From Phaeobacter sp. 22II1-1F12B (GTDB lineage: Bacteria > Pseudomonadota > Alphaproteobacteria > Rhodobacterales > Rhodobacteraceae): DNA of 64,000 nucleotides. Shown here in pieces: positions 54,605 to 64,000 of the stretch. The stretch covers positions 52,039-116,038 of the forward strand of contig NZ_AQQP01000015.1 in assembly GCF_002210165.1 (NCBI RefSeq), read 5' to 3'. Positions within the stretch are counted from its first letter, which is position 1. Each line of letters opens with the position of its first letter. Under the pieces are notes generated by a model. The model made no database searches, was not told where the DNA came from, and saw only the letters and a program-made list of their open reading frames with translations. The position numbers were made by a program, and so were the translations under genes.

Positions 54605-57174
54605 AGCACCTCCGGGGCAAGGCCCATCACCGCGCAGGCGACCACCGCCGAAAGCACATGGAAATGCCAGAACAGCGAAACGTTCCAGATATCGGCGTCA
54701 TAGCGCGGTGTCATCTTGCCGAATATCGACCCGGCGAGGCAGTAGGCCTGCATGATCACCCCCACCCCGGTATGCACCACGACCCAGATCGCCAGCGCCC
54801 AGAGGATCGCGGGATAGACATGGGTGGTCGGCTCAAGCATCCAGACCGACCCGATCAAGGCCACGCCACCGATCCCGGCCAGCAGGGGTGCCGCGACAAG
54901 CGCGCCCCGCGCGAGCGATACCGACCCCCGCCGGTTCGCCCCGCGCGCCCAAAGCGTCAATCCCCATGAGGCGACCATCGCGGCCGCCGCAATCGCGACC
55001 AGCAAGGGTTCCGCATGGGCCGCGCCCTCGGGCGGGAAATCGGGCCGCGCGGTCCAGTAGAAAAAGAACCCAAAGATGACCGAGGCAAAAGCCGTCGCAT
55101 CGCCCAACATGGTGATCCACATGGCCCACCACCCGGCCGACGCCGGCCCCGACGCATAGGTCGGCAGGCGCAGACCCAGCCCCACGTCCTTGCTGTCTGC
55201 CTCGGGCGGGCGCGCAGTCGAGGTCCAGAGCCAGTAGAGGATACAGGCCACCGCCAGCACGCCGCAGACAATCGCGGGCGGATAGACATGGAAGGTCGGA
55301 AAGATGAACGCCCCGCCGGTAAAGATCGCCGCCGCATGGGTAATCCACGCCGGCCCCGTCACCCGCTGCACCTGCAAAGGCTCCGCGTCGATGACCGAGG
55401 TAATCAGCGTCTCGCGTTTTCCTTCCTCGGCATCCGGCAGGTAATAGCGCCCCACATCCATCCGCTCGACGATCTGCGGCTGATCCCAAAGCGGATAGCG
55501 AGAGGTCACATGCGGGATCGACCGAACGCCCCATGCCTCTTCGGGGATTTCATGGCTCCATTCCAGCGTGCCCGCCTGCCACGGATTGCGTTCGACCTGC
55601 CCCTGCCCGCGCTTGGGCCGGAACAGATCCCAGACGAAAACCGCGAAACCGGCGGCAATCACGAAAGACCCCAGCGTCGAGATCATGTTCAGCCAGTCCC
55701 AGCCGATACCTTCGGGATAGGTATAGATCCTGCGCGGCATCCCCTTGAGCCCGGTCAAGTGCATCGGCAGGAAGGTCACGTTGAACCCGACAAAGATCAA
55801 CCAGAAGGACCAGCGGCCCAGCCGCTCCGACAGCTTCTTTTTCCGGATAAACGGGTAGAAATAATAGACCCCAGCGATCACCGGAAAGATCATGCCGCCG
55901 AACAGCGTGTAATGCAGGTGCGCGACCACGAAATAACTGTCATGGGCCTGAAAATCGAACGGCGCCATCGCCAGCATCACACCGGTCAGCCCGCCCATGG
56001 TGAACACCGCCAGCGCCCCCGCGATCCAGAGCATCGGCAGGGTCATCGTGACCCGCCCGATCATCAACGTCGCCAGGAAGGCGAACAGCTGGATGCCGGT
56101 CGGGATCACCACCGCCTCGGACGCGGCCGAGAAAAACCCGAGCGAGATCGACGGCAAGCCGGTGGTGAACATGTGATGCACCCAAAGCCCAAAGCTCAGG
56201 AACCCGGTCCCCACCGCCGACAGCACGATCCACGAATACCCAACAATCGGGCGGCGCGCGACGGTCGGGATGATCATCGCCGCAATGGCGATTGACGGAA
56301 GGAAGACGATGTAAACCTCCGGATGCCCGAAGATCCAGAACAGGTGCTGCCAGAGCATCGGATCGCCGCCGCGTTCGGGATCAAAGAAAGGCCAGTCGAA
56401 ACTGCGCTCCAGCTCGAACAGGAAATCCCCGGCGATCAGCGGCGGAAAGGCAAACAGGATCATGCCGCCCACGACCATCACGTACCATGCATAAAGCGGC
56501 ATGATATTGACGCGCATCCCCGGCGGGCGACATTTCAGCGTGCCGACGATCAACTCCACGGCCGCGGCAATCGAGGCAATCTCGATAAAGCTCAACCCCA
56601 GCAGCCAGATATCGCTGCCCACGCCCTCGGCCTTGGTGGCCAGCGGCGGATACATGAACCATCCCGAGTTCGGCGCCGCGTCGAACAGGATCGAGCCGAT
56701 CACAAACACCCCGCCAATCAGGAAGGACCAGTAGCCAAAGGCTGAGAGACGCGGAAAAGGCATGTCCCGCGCCCCAAGCAGCGCCGGCAGAATGATGATC
56801 GAAATCGCCTCGAACATCGGCACGGCGAAAAGGAACATCATCGCCGAGCCGTGCATGGTAAAAAGCTGGTTGAACCGGTCCGCCGGGATCAGATCGTTTT
56901 CGGGCACCGACAGTTGCGCCCGGATCAGCAACGCCATCACCCCGGCGGCCAGCATAAAGAACAGCGCCGTGGTTGAATACCAGACGCCGACCTCGCTGTT
57001 GTTCACCGCCGACCAGTAGCGCCAGCCTTTCGGCGTCGCCCATGCCTTGCGCAACCGTTCCTGCTGACCACGCTGGACCTCGTCCGGCACAGGTTCGGCA
57101 AGAATCGCCTCGCTGGGCGGATAGGTTCCGCTCGGGCGCGGCATAACGGGATCCTGATCGCGATACCTGCTCAT
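54601..57174 (-). CDS. Fused cytochrome c oxidase subunit I-III (caa3-type)
   Basis: An 857-residue proton-pumping oxidase subunit in the inner membrane. Subunit I occupies about residues 1-640. A heme a ligand is in FTMHGSAMMFLFAVPMFE, then IFGHPEVYIVFLP (CuB His and the Glu286-equivalent), the HH pair in GLWVHHMFTTG and the heme a3/a region VVAHLHYTLFGG. Subunit III-like helices fill about 660-857. The D-channel segment reads DMPFPRLSAFGYW, with Ser at the position of Asn139 in R. sphaeroides numbering. It overlaps coxB by 4 bases. Confidence 0.92.
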   Translation of the reverse strand: MSRYRDQDPVMPRPSGTYPPSEAILAEPVPDEVQRGQQERLRKAWATPKGWRYWSAVNNSEVGVWYSTTALFFMLAAGVMALLIRAQLSVPENDLIPADRFNQLFTMHGSAMMFLFAVPMFEAISIIILPALLGARDMPFPRLSAFGYWSFLIGGVFVIGSILFDAAPNSGWFMYPPLATKAEGVGSDIWLLGLSFIEIASIAAAVELIVGTLKCRPPGMRVNIMPLYAWYVMVVGGMILFAFPPLIAGDFLFELERSFDWPFFDPERGGDPMLWQHLFWIFGHPEVYIVFLPSIAIAAMIIPTVARRPIVGYSWIVLSAVGTGFLSFGLWVHHMFTTGLPSISLGFFSAASEAVVIPTGIQLFAFLATLMIGRVTMTLPMLWIAGALAVFTMGGLTGVMLAMAPFDFQAHDSYFVVAHLHYTLFGGMIFPVIAGVYYFYPFIRKKKLSERLGRWSFWLIFVGFNVTFLPMHLTGLKGMPRRIYTYPEGIGWDWLNMISTLGSFVIAAGFAVFVWDLFRPKRGQGQVERNPWQAGTLEWSHEIPEEAWGVRSIPHVTSRYPLWDQPQIVERMDVGRYYLPDAEEGKRETLITSVIDAEPLQVQRVTGPAWITHAAAIFTGGAFIFPTFHVYPPAIVCGVLAVACILYWLWTSTARPPEADSKDVGLGLRLPTYASGPASAGWWAMWITMLGDATAFASVIFGFFFYWTARPDFPPEGAAHAEPLLVAIAAAAMVASWGLTLWARGANRRGSVSLARGALVAAPLLAGIGGVALIGSVWMLEPTTHVYPAILWALAIWVVVHTGVGVIMQAYCLAGSIFGKMTPRYDADIWNVSLFWHFHVLSAVVACAVMGLAPEVL

Positions 57175-58196
57175 TTCAATCCCACCAGATAGTTCGCCAG
57201 ATCGTCAAGCTCTTCGGTGCTCAGAAAATCATAGCTCGGCATCTGTACCTCCGGCTTCAACGCCTCGGTATGGCCAATCCAGCGGGTGAACTCCGACGCC
57301 GAGACGCCCATGCGCCCAGCCCCCAGCGACAGACGCCCGCCCACATGGGTCAGGTCCGGTCCCACCTGCCCCACGGCCTCGGTACCCCGAATGGCGTGAC
57401 AGGCACCACAGCCCTGCGACAGGAACAGCGCCGCACCCCGCGCGGCAGCGCCCTCCTCGGGGGTCCGCGCATCCCCCGCCTCCGCCTCCAGCCAGGCATC
57501 GAAGGCCTCGGGCTCCATCACCACCGTTTCAAAAGCCATCCAGGCATGGCTTGCCCCACAGAACTCGGCGCATTGGCCACGATAAACGCCCGTCTTTTCT
57601 GCCCGCAGGCTGACCCGCGTGTCGCGCCCCGGAAACATGTCCATCTTTCCCCCCAGCGCCGGGATCCAGAAGGAATGGATGACCTTGTCCGCCCCCAGAA
57701 GGAACTCCACACGTTCCCCCAGCGGCATTCGGATCTCATTGGCCGTGACCACCGGCGCCTCGGCGCCGTCGGGCCAGTATTCCACCCGCCACCACCATTG
57801 CTCGCCCGTCACCTTGATGCGCAGCCCGTCTCCCGGCGCGCGCTGATCGGGCAGCAACCCAAGCCCCCAGACCAAAAGTGCCGTCAGCAACACGGTCGGC
57901 AAAAGGATACCACCGCCTATCAAAAGCGGCTGTACATAGCGGTCCGGGAATTGCCCCGGCCGGATCCGCGACAGGAAAAAGAACAACCCGTTCATCGCGA
58001 CCCAAAGCACACATGCCGCCCCGAACATCACCCAGAACAACAGGCTGATGGCAGCCGCATCCTCGCCCGCCACGTCCAGCGCCGACTGCCGCCCGCTGCA
58101 GGCTGAAAGAAAAAGAGGAAGGCCGAATACAAAAAACGGCGCGCCGATACCATCGACCCGCCGCAAGGAACCATTCTCACCCGACCTCGCGCCCAT
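57171..58196 (-). CDS. coxB: Cytochrome c oxidase subunit II with fused cytochrome c domain
   Basis: The 341-residue subunit accepts electrons at CuA. A lipoprotein-like signal (FGLPLFLSAC) and two membrane helices (about 50-72 and 90-115) lead to the cupredoxin domain. The CuA ligands are in IHSFWIPALGGKMDMFPG (His) and YRGQCAEFCGASHAWM (Cys-Cys-His-Met). A C-terminal cytochrome c domain follows with the CGACH site, making the enzyme caa3-type. It is the first gene of the operon, with no strong ribosome site seen at its ATG. Repeat copy C lies upstream. Confidence 0.93.
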   Translation of the reverse strand: MGARSGENGSLRRVDGIGAPFFVFGLPLFLSACSGRQSALDVAGEDAAAISLLFWVMFGAACVLWVAMNGLFFFLSRIRPGQFPDRYVQPLLIGGGILLPTVLLTALLVWGLGLLPDQRAPGDGLRIKVTGEQWWWRVEYWPDGAEAPVVTANEIRMPLGERVEFLLGADKVIHSFWIPALGGKMDMFPGRDTRVSLRAEKTGVYRGQCAEFCGASHAWMAFETVVMEPEAFDAWLEAEAGDARTPEEGAAARGAALFLSQGCGACHAIRGTEAVGQVGPDLTHVGGRLSLGAGRMGVSASEFTRWIGHTEALKPEVQMPSYDFLSTEELDDLANYLVGLK

Positions 58197-58291
58197 CTGT
58201 GCAAACGCCGCGCAGCCTCACTGGTTCCACGAAATCTTCAGCTGACCCCAAATTCTCCAAACGCGCCAACGCAACTAAAGAGCAACCCGCG

Positions 58292-58355
58292 CTTCTTTGG
58301 GTCAAAAATATCCCGGGGAGTCGCCCGCATGGGCGACGGGGCAGAGCCCCGCCCC
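58292..58355 (+). repeat. Dispersed intergenic repeat, copy C
   Basis: Core CTTCTTTGGGTC...AATATCCCGGGG (58292-58318) followed by hairpins gtcgcccgcatgggcgac and cggggcagagccccg. It lies between the coxB start and the guaB stop. It is in the same orientation as copy B and opposite to copy D, with which it also shares the two hairpins. Confidence 0.85.
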
Positions 58356-58394
58356 GTTTGCCTCAGAACGAAAACCGCCGAAACAGGTCGCCGA

Positions 58395-59879
<1,485 letters not shown>

Positions 59880-59976
59880 CTATCGCATGGTTTTCCACGA
59901 GGGGAAAGAGGCGATCAACCGATTGCGTAGGGCTTGGCATGCATACCCGCCATGTTGCGATCTGGTGCAGGGCTGG

Positions 59977-60041
59977 TCGGGGCTCTGCCCCGTCGCCCAT
60001 ACGGGCGACTCCCCGGGATATTTGAAACCCAAAGAAGCAAG
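59977..60041 (-). repeat. Dispersed intergenic repeat, copy D
   Basis: Reverse-orientation core (CCCCGGGATATTTG...CCCAAAGAAG) with the same hairpins as copy C (cggggctctgccccg and gtcgcccatacgggcgac). It lies in the 328-base divergent region between guaB and the corrinoid activator. With copy C it forms an inverted pair flanking guaB. No other gene is visible in 59847-60174. Confidence 0.85.
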
Positions 60042-60174
60042 ATGGTGTGCAGGGCCAGTTCCGGTTTCGACATTCGAATTGGTCGCGGCGGGGCGAAAAA
60101 GCGGCGCGATGGCTCTTTCGCTTGGCGCGCATTCGCCTATTTTGGCGCGACAAGGTTTGAAAGGTTCCGATCCC

Positions 60175-62217
60175 ATGAGCAGCGATCCCCTGGTTGTCTT
60201 CACCCCTTCGGGGAAACGGGGGCGGTTTCCGGTCGGCACGCCGGTTTTGACGGCGGCCCGCCAGTTGGGCGTCGATCTCGATTCGGTCTGCGGCGGGCGC
60301 GGTATCTGTTCGCGATGCCAGATCACGCCTTCCTATGGCGAATTTGCCAAGCATGGTGTCGTGGTGCATGACGACGCGCTGTCGGAATGGAACGCGGTCG
60401 AGGAACGCTACAAATCCAAGCGCGGGTTGAAGGAAGGCCGGCGGCTGGGTTGCCAGGCGAAGATCGAGCGCGACGTGGTGATCGACGTGCCCGCCGAAAG
60501 CCAGGTTCACCGGCAGGTGGTGCGCAAACGCGCCGAGGCGCGCGAAATCGTCATGAACCCTGCGGTGAAACTGTTCTACGTCGAGGTTGCCGAACCGGAC
60601 ATGCATGACCCGTCGGGCGATCTGCAACGGCTGCGTATGGCTCTTGAAGCGCAATGGTCGCTGAGCGGTTTGCAGATCGATCTTACGATCCTGCAGAAAC
60701 TGCAACCGGCGCTGCGCAAGGGCGGCTGGAAAGTGACCTGCGCTGTACATCTGGGCACGGCGGATATCCGACCGCGCATCATCGAGGTCTGGCCCGGGTT
60801 CCATGAGACTCCGATCTACGGGCTGGCGGTGGACCTTGGGTCGACCACCATCGCGGCGCATCTCTGCGATCTGCAGACCGGCGAGGTTGTCGCCTCCTCC
60901 GGGATCATGAACCCGCAGATCCGGTTCGGCGAGGACCTGATGAGCCGGGTAAGCTATTCGATGATGAACGCCGGCGGCGCCGATGAGATGACGCGGGCCG
61001 TGCGCGAGGGGATGAACACGCTGTTCGAGCAGATCAGCGGCGAGGCCGGGATCGGCACCGAGGATATCCTTGACGCGGTTTTTGTCTGCAACCCGGTGAT
61101 GCACCACCTGTTTCTCGGCATCGATCCCTTTGAACTGGGCCAGGCGCCTTTTGCGCTGGCAACCTCGGATGCGCTCAACCTGACCGCAGCAGAGATGGAT
61201 CTGGACCTGCACCCTTCGGCGCGGATCTACCTGCTGCCCTGTATCGCGGGGCATGTGGGCGCGGATGCGGCGGCCGTCGCGCTGTCCGAGGCGCCCGACA
61301 AGTCCGAGGATCTTGTGCTGATTGTCGATGTGGGCACCAATGCCGAAATCCTGCTTGGCAACAAGGACAAGGTGCTGGCCTGTTCCTCGCCCACCGGACC
61401 CGCTTTCGAGGGCGCGCAGATTTCCTCGGGTCAGCGGGCGGCACCGGGTGCCATCGAACGGGTCGAGATCGACCCGGTGACGAAAGAGCCGCGTTTTCGC
61501 GTGATCGGCTCGGATCTCTGGTCGGATGCGCCGGGCTTTGAGGAGGCCGTTGGCGCAGGCGGGATCACCGGCATCTGCGGCTCGGGTATCATCGAGATGG
61601 TCGCCGAGATGCGCATGGCGGGGATCGTCGACGCCCCCGGCCTGATCGGTAACCCCGAGCAGACCGGCACCGAGCGCTGCATCATGGAGGGACGCACCTA
61701 TTCCTACCTGGTGTGGGACGGCAGCGATAATGGCGGGCCGAAGATTACCGTCACCAACCGCGACATCCGCGAGATCCAGATGGCCAAGGCCGCGCTTTAT
61801 TCCGGCGCGCGGCTGCTGATGGACAAGTTCGGAGTCGATCACGTGGACCGGATCGTGCTCGCCGGGGCCTTTGGGGCCCATATCAGCCCGAAACACGCGA
61901 TGGTGCTGGGCATGATCCCCGATGCGCCGCTGGACAAGGTCACCTCGGCGGGCAACGCGGCGGGCACCGGGGCGCGGATCGCGCTTTTGAACACCGAGGC
62001 GCGTGCCCTGATCGAACAGACCGTGCGTGACATCCACAAGATAGAGACCGCGATCGAGCCCCGTTTCCAAGAGCATTTCGTGAACGCCTCGAACATCCCC
62101 AACGCGGTCGAGCCCTTTCCGATCCTGCGCAGCATCGTCACCCTGCCCGAGGCCACGTTCAACACCGGCGACAGCGGCGGTGAAGGCGGGCGGCGGCGGC
62201 GCGGCAGACGCGGCTGA
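60175..62217 (+). CDS. RamA/RACo-type corrinoid protein reductive activator (ferredoxin-ASKHA)
   Basis: A 680-residue protein that reactivates oxidised cobalamin in methyltransferases with ATP. The N-terminal 2Fe-2S ferredoxin domain has cysteines in SVCGGRGICSRCQI (about residues 36-49) and a fourth in LGCQAKI (about 95). The ASKHA ATPase part (DUF4445) shows YGLAVDLGSTTIAAHL, LIVDVGTNAEILLG and GAGGITGICGSGIIEM. The start at 60175 with AAAGG upstream is used; the frame reaching 59887 would include repeat D. In Phaeobacter a homologue was reported to be needed for the split methionine synthase, so it may activate the enzyme whose homocysteine module is at 33172. Confidence 0.85.
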   Translation: MSSDPLVVFTPSGKRGRFPVGTPVLTAARQLGVDLDSVCGGRGICSRCQITPSYGEFAKHGVVVHDDALSEWNAVEERYKSKRGLKEGRRLGCQAKIERDVVIDVPAESQVHRQVVRKRAEAREIVMNPAVKLFYVEVAEPDMHDPSGDLQRLRMALEAQWSLSGLQIDLTILQKLQPALRKGGWKVTCAVHLGTADIRPRIIEVWPGFHETPIYGLAVDLGSTTIAAHLCDLQTGEVVASSGIMNPQIRFGEDLMSRVSYSMMNAGGADEMTRAVREGMNTLFEQISGEAGIGTEDILDAVFVCNPVMHHLFLGIDPFELGQAPFALATSDALNLTAAEMDLDLHPSARIYLLPCIAGHVGADAAAVALSEAPDKSEDLVLIVDVGTNAEILLGNKDKVLACSSPTGPAFEGAQISSGQRAAPGAIERVEIDPVTKEPRFRVIGSDLWSDAPGFEEAVGAGGITGICGSGIIEMVAEMRMAGIVDAPGLIGNPEQTGTERCIMEGRTYSYLVWDGSDNGGPKITVTNRDIREIQMAKAALYSGARLLMDKFGVDHVDRIVLAGAFGAHISPKHAMVLGMIPDAPLDKVTSAGNAAGTGARIALLNTEARALIEQTVRDIHKIETAIEPRFQEHFVNASNIPNAVEPFPILRSIVTLPEATFNTGDSGGEGGRRRRGRRG

Positions 62218-62320
62218 CGTCCCCTGAATAAGGGGCGCGATCCGTTCAGCATTACGCTTTTCCTTGCTGCTATCCTTGGGCAGGCCCTACACTCGCCCCG
62301 GTTGCAGCAAGGAATTTTCA

Positions 62321-63709
62321 ATGTCGCGCAGGATTGTCATTTGTTTCGACGGTACCGGCAACGAAGTCGGCGACCGGGAAAGCAATATGCTCAAACTTTA
62401 CAAGGGCCTGACCCAGGATGAGGACCAGATCACCCATTACGTGCCCGGGGTGGGCACGATGGATGGGCCCCGGCTTTTCGGCTCGAAACTCATCAACAAG
62501 ACACGCTCGCTGCTAGGGCTGGCATTCGGCATGGGGCTCGAGGATGACGTGCTCGATGCCTACCGGTTTCTCTGCCGCACCTACCAAGGGCGCGACGCGA
62601 AACAGGCCGCACACCGGGCGCGGCGCGAGCGGCTGGAACAGGATGCGCGGGATCTGGGCGTGGCACTGGCTGACATTGCCGAGGGCGATACCGACCCCGA
62701 CCGGATATATATATTCGGCTTTTCCCGTGGGGCCTATGCGGCGCGCATCCTTGCCGGGTTCGTTCACAACTTTGGCCTTGTCGCGCCCGACAAGCTGCAC
62801 CTGATCACCGGGGCCTATCGCGCCTACCGGCTGGTGACGGACATGGATCGCGGCCTGCCCGATGACGTGGTTTTCAAGAAACTCCGGCAGTTTCACGACG
62901 TGCTGTCCCCCGATCCGAACGTGCCGATCCGGGCGCTGGGCCTGTTCGATACGGTGGCCTCGATGGCTCGGTTCTCGCGCCCCCTGCGCAACCTTGCCCG
63001 CTGGCGCAGCCCGATGGAGTTAGCCACCCACGCCAATGTCATGCGCAACCGCTCCGTCCGGATCGTGCTGCACGCGCAGGCGGTGGATGAGAGACGCTCC
63101 ATGTTCCGCGCCCTGCCCTGGGTGCCCTCGGCCTATTACGGCAATCGTTTCAAGCAGCCGGCGGCGAAACGCTGGCAATATGTCCAGCAGCGCTGGTTTC
63201 CGGGGTTTCATGGCGACATCGGCGGCACCAACCGCGAATACTACAGCGGGATCGGTAAGATTTCCCTGCTCTGGATGCTCAACCAGCTTGCCGAGTTCGA
63301 GGCGCAGGCCGATGCCGAGGACGGTCGTGCACCGCTGCCGGGTTTCAGCTTTCACAAGGGCTATCGGGACGATTTCCTGAGGGGCGGCAATGCCAAGGCC
63401 CGCACCCGCGCCGGGGACATCTATGCCAAACCGGATGCGCTTTCGCCGATCCATTCCTCGATGGGCCCCGGCTGGTGGCCGCTCGAGATTCTGCCAAAGA
63501 CAACCAAGCGCCGCGAATGGCCGGCGAAACGCGGTTTCGGCTGGTATATCCCGTGGTCCGAACCCCGCGCGATCCCCGGCGATCACCACATTGACGACAG
63601 CGTCTATGAACGCATGCAGCGCTGGCGTTTCTACCGCCCGGTCAACGTGCCGGAAAAAGACGATATGAACATACGCCCGCCGTCGAACTACTTGACGGCG
63701 AACAGGTGA
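62321..63709 (+). CDS. DUF2235 alpha/beta-hydrolase (T6SS Tle1-like phospholipase family)
   Basis: A 462-residue protein starting MSRRIVICFDGTGNEVGDRESN. The DUF2235 signature is present: the CFDGTGNE N-terminal block, the nucleophile elbow FGFSRGAYAAR (catalytic Ser about residue 142), and DTVASM plus WFPGFHGDIGGTNREY carrying the predicted Asp and His. Members include Tle1 lipase effectors of type VI secretion, but no T6SS gene or immunity partner is nearby, so a housekeeping role is equally likely. It is co-directional with the corrinoid activator (103-base gap) and is followed by a tRNA gene. Confidence 0.8.
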   Translation: MSRRIVICFDGTGNEVGDRESNMLKLYKGLTQDEDQITHYVPGVGTMDGPRLFGSKLINKTRSLLGLAFGMGLEDDVLDAYRFLCRTYQGRDAKQAAHRARRERLEQDARDLGVALADIAEGDTDPDRIYIFGFSRGAYAARILAGFVHNFGLVAPDKLHLITGAYRAYRLVTDMDRGLPDDVVFKKLRQFHDVLSPDPNVPIRALGLFDTVASMARFSRPLRNLARWRSPMELATHANVMRNRSVRIVLHAQAVDERRSMFRALPWVPSAYYGNRFKQPAAKRWQYVQQRWFPGFHGDIGGTNREYYSGIGKISLLWMLNQLAEFEAQADAEDGRAPLPGFSFHKGYRDDFLRGGNAKARTRAGDIYAKPDALSPIHSSMGPGWWPLEILPKTTKRREWPAKRGFGWYIPWSEPRAIPGDHHIDDSVYERMQRWRFYRPVNVPEKDDMNIRPPSNYLTANR

Positions 63710-63731
63710 ACAGCTACCTCAGCGCCGAGCG

Positions 63732-63805
63732 GCGGGTATGGTGAAAAGGTATCACGAAAGCTTCCCAAGCTTCAGTTACGGGTTCGATTCCCGTTACCCG
63801 CTCCA
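63732..63805 (+). tRNA. tRNA-Gly (anticodon CCC)
   Basis: The 74-base sequence folds as a cloverleaf. The acceptor stem is GCGGGTA/TACCCGC with encoded CCA. The D stem is GTGA/TCAC. The anticodon arm has loop TTCCCAA (anticodon CCC at 63764-63766; one A-C mismatch at its base), and the T arm is ACGGG/CCCGT with TTCGATT. It decodes GGG. Confidence 0.93.
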
Positions 63806-64000
63806 AGGTTTCTCCCCTGACAGAACATCCAGATACCTGTGCCTCTTCCGAAGCGCCTTTCGCCGTTCATACAAGGCCCCGAGAATAGCGTTTGAAACGG
63901 CCTGATAGCAGGGCTACACCCGGTCAAAGCTGACACGACTGTAATTCGGAGCGTAAACCTCCGGGGGCGGCCGTCTAAACTTGTGTTGGCTCCGATGCTA
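63806..64000. other. Window end: no gene seen
   Basis: The 195 bases after the tRNA contain only short frames broken by stops on both strands, with no credible ribosome site or known motif. Genomic islands often enter next to tRNA genes, but no attachment repeat was found. Confidence 0.5.

Noticed and set aside
59887..60174. N-terminal extension of the corrinoid activator
   Set aside because: It would translate through repeat copy D; the ferredoxin domain and a ribosome site place the start at 60175.
63914..64000. Possible C-terminus of a minus-strand gene after the tRNA
   Set aside because: The frame is only 27 codons between stops, so it cannot be supported.

Overview
The window reads as chromosomal DNA of a marine alphaproteobacterium of the order Rhodobacterales, probably the Roseobacter group. 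This is inferred from gene content and order: trpGDC-moaC-moeA-lexA, a ccm cluster carrying a gene-transfer-agent (GTA) lysis pair, an F1-ATPase zeta inhibitor gene, caa3 oxidase, CckA, a VPLPA-CTERM protein, a RamA-like corrinoid activator, alphaproteobacterial SOS boxes and CtrA boxes. Coding is dense on both strands and GC-rich (a sampled core line is 38/60 G+C). One AT-richer islet at about 36.7-38.45 kb is the exception.

Layout: 0-5.1 kb, trpG-trpD-trpC-moaC-moeA, overlapping, then lexA with its own SOS-controlled promoter. 5.1-10.1 kb, comEC (minus) divergent from gltX, then gltA with a strong terminator. 10.1-11.3 kb, a tiny membrane ORF behind a CtrA-like box, and a PaaG-like hydratase/isomerase. 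11.4-18.4 kb, a minus-strand run: acyltransferase, murI, argC, ccmE, GTA endolysin, GTA holin, ccmF, ccmH. 18.5-23.2 kb, fused indolepyruvate oxidoreductase divergent from a LysR regulator, followed by a candidate small RNA. 23.3-30.6 kb, purL facing dctD, dctB, purQ, purS, purC. 30.8-36.7 kb, ATPase zeta subunit, an MprF-like protein, a homocysteine methyltransferase, a secreted VPLPA-CTERM protein and icd. 36.7-38.45 kb, the islet with an unrecognised lipoprotein/membrane-protein pair. 38.5-46.3 kb, YitT, SMR transporter, typA, DUF1330, alaS and recA. 46.4-50.6 kb, a sulfotransferase-like gene, cckA and an RsmB-type methyltransferase. 50.9-58.2 kb, sodC, a small membrane ORF, exoD and a five-gene caa3 oxidase operon. 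58.3-64 kb, guaB, a RamA/RACo-type activator, a DUF2235 hydrolase and tRNA-Gly(CCC).

Functional threads: cytochrome c maturation (ccmE, ccmF, ccmH) would supply the heme c proteins of the caa3 operon. Four purine genes (purL, purQ, purS, purC) and guaB serve nucleotide synthesis. The homocysteine methyltransferase and the corrinoid activator fit the split methionine synthase described in Roseobacter relatives. The two central SOS genes (lexA, recA) have perfect GTTC-N7-GTTC boxes at their promoters. cckA has a perfect CtrA box, and the lysis genes that release GTA particles in Rhodobacter capsulatus lie in the same window. The window therefore holds several parts of the CckA/CtrA/SOS/GTA circuitry.

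A family of dispersed hairpin-containing intergenic repeats (four copies) marks gene boundaries. Two direct copies bracket the sodC-exoD-caa3 block, and two inverted copies flank guaB. No CRISPR array, rRNA or insertion sequence was seen. The most novel-looking items are the AT-rich islet pair, a DctD-type regulator that lacks the sigma54-contact motif, the small RNA candidate and several unexplained palindromic operators.
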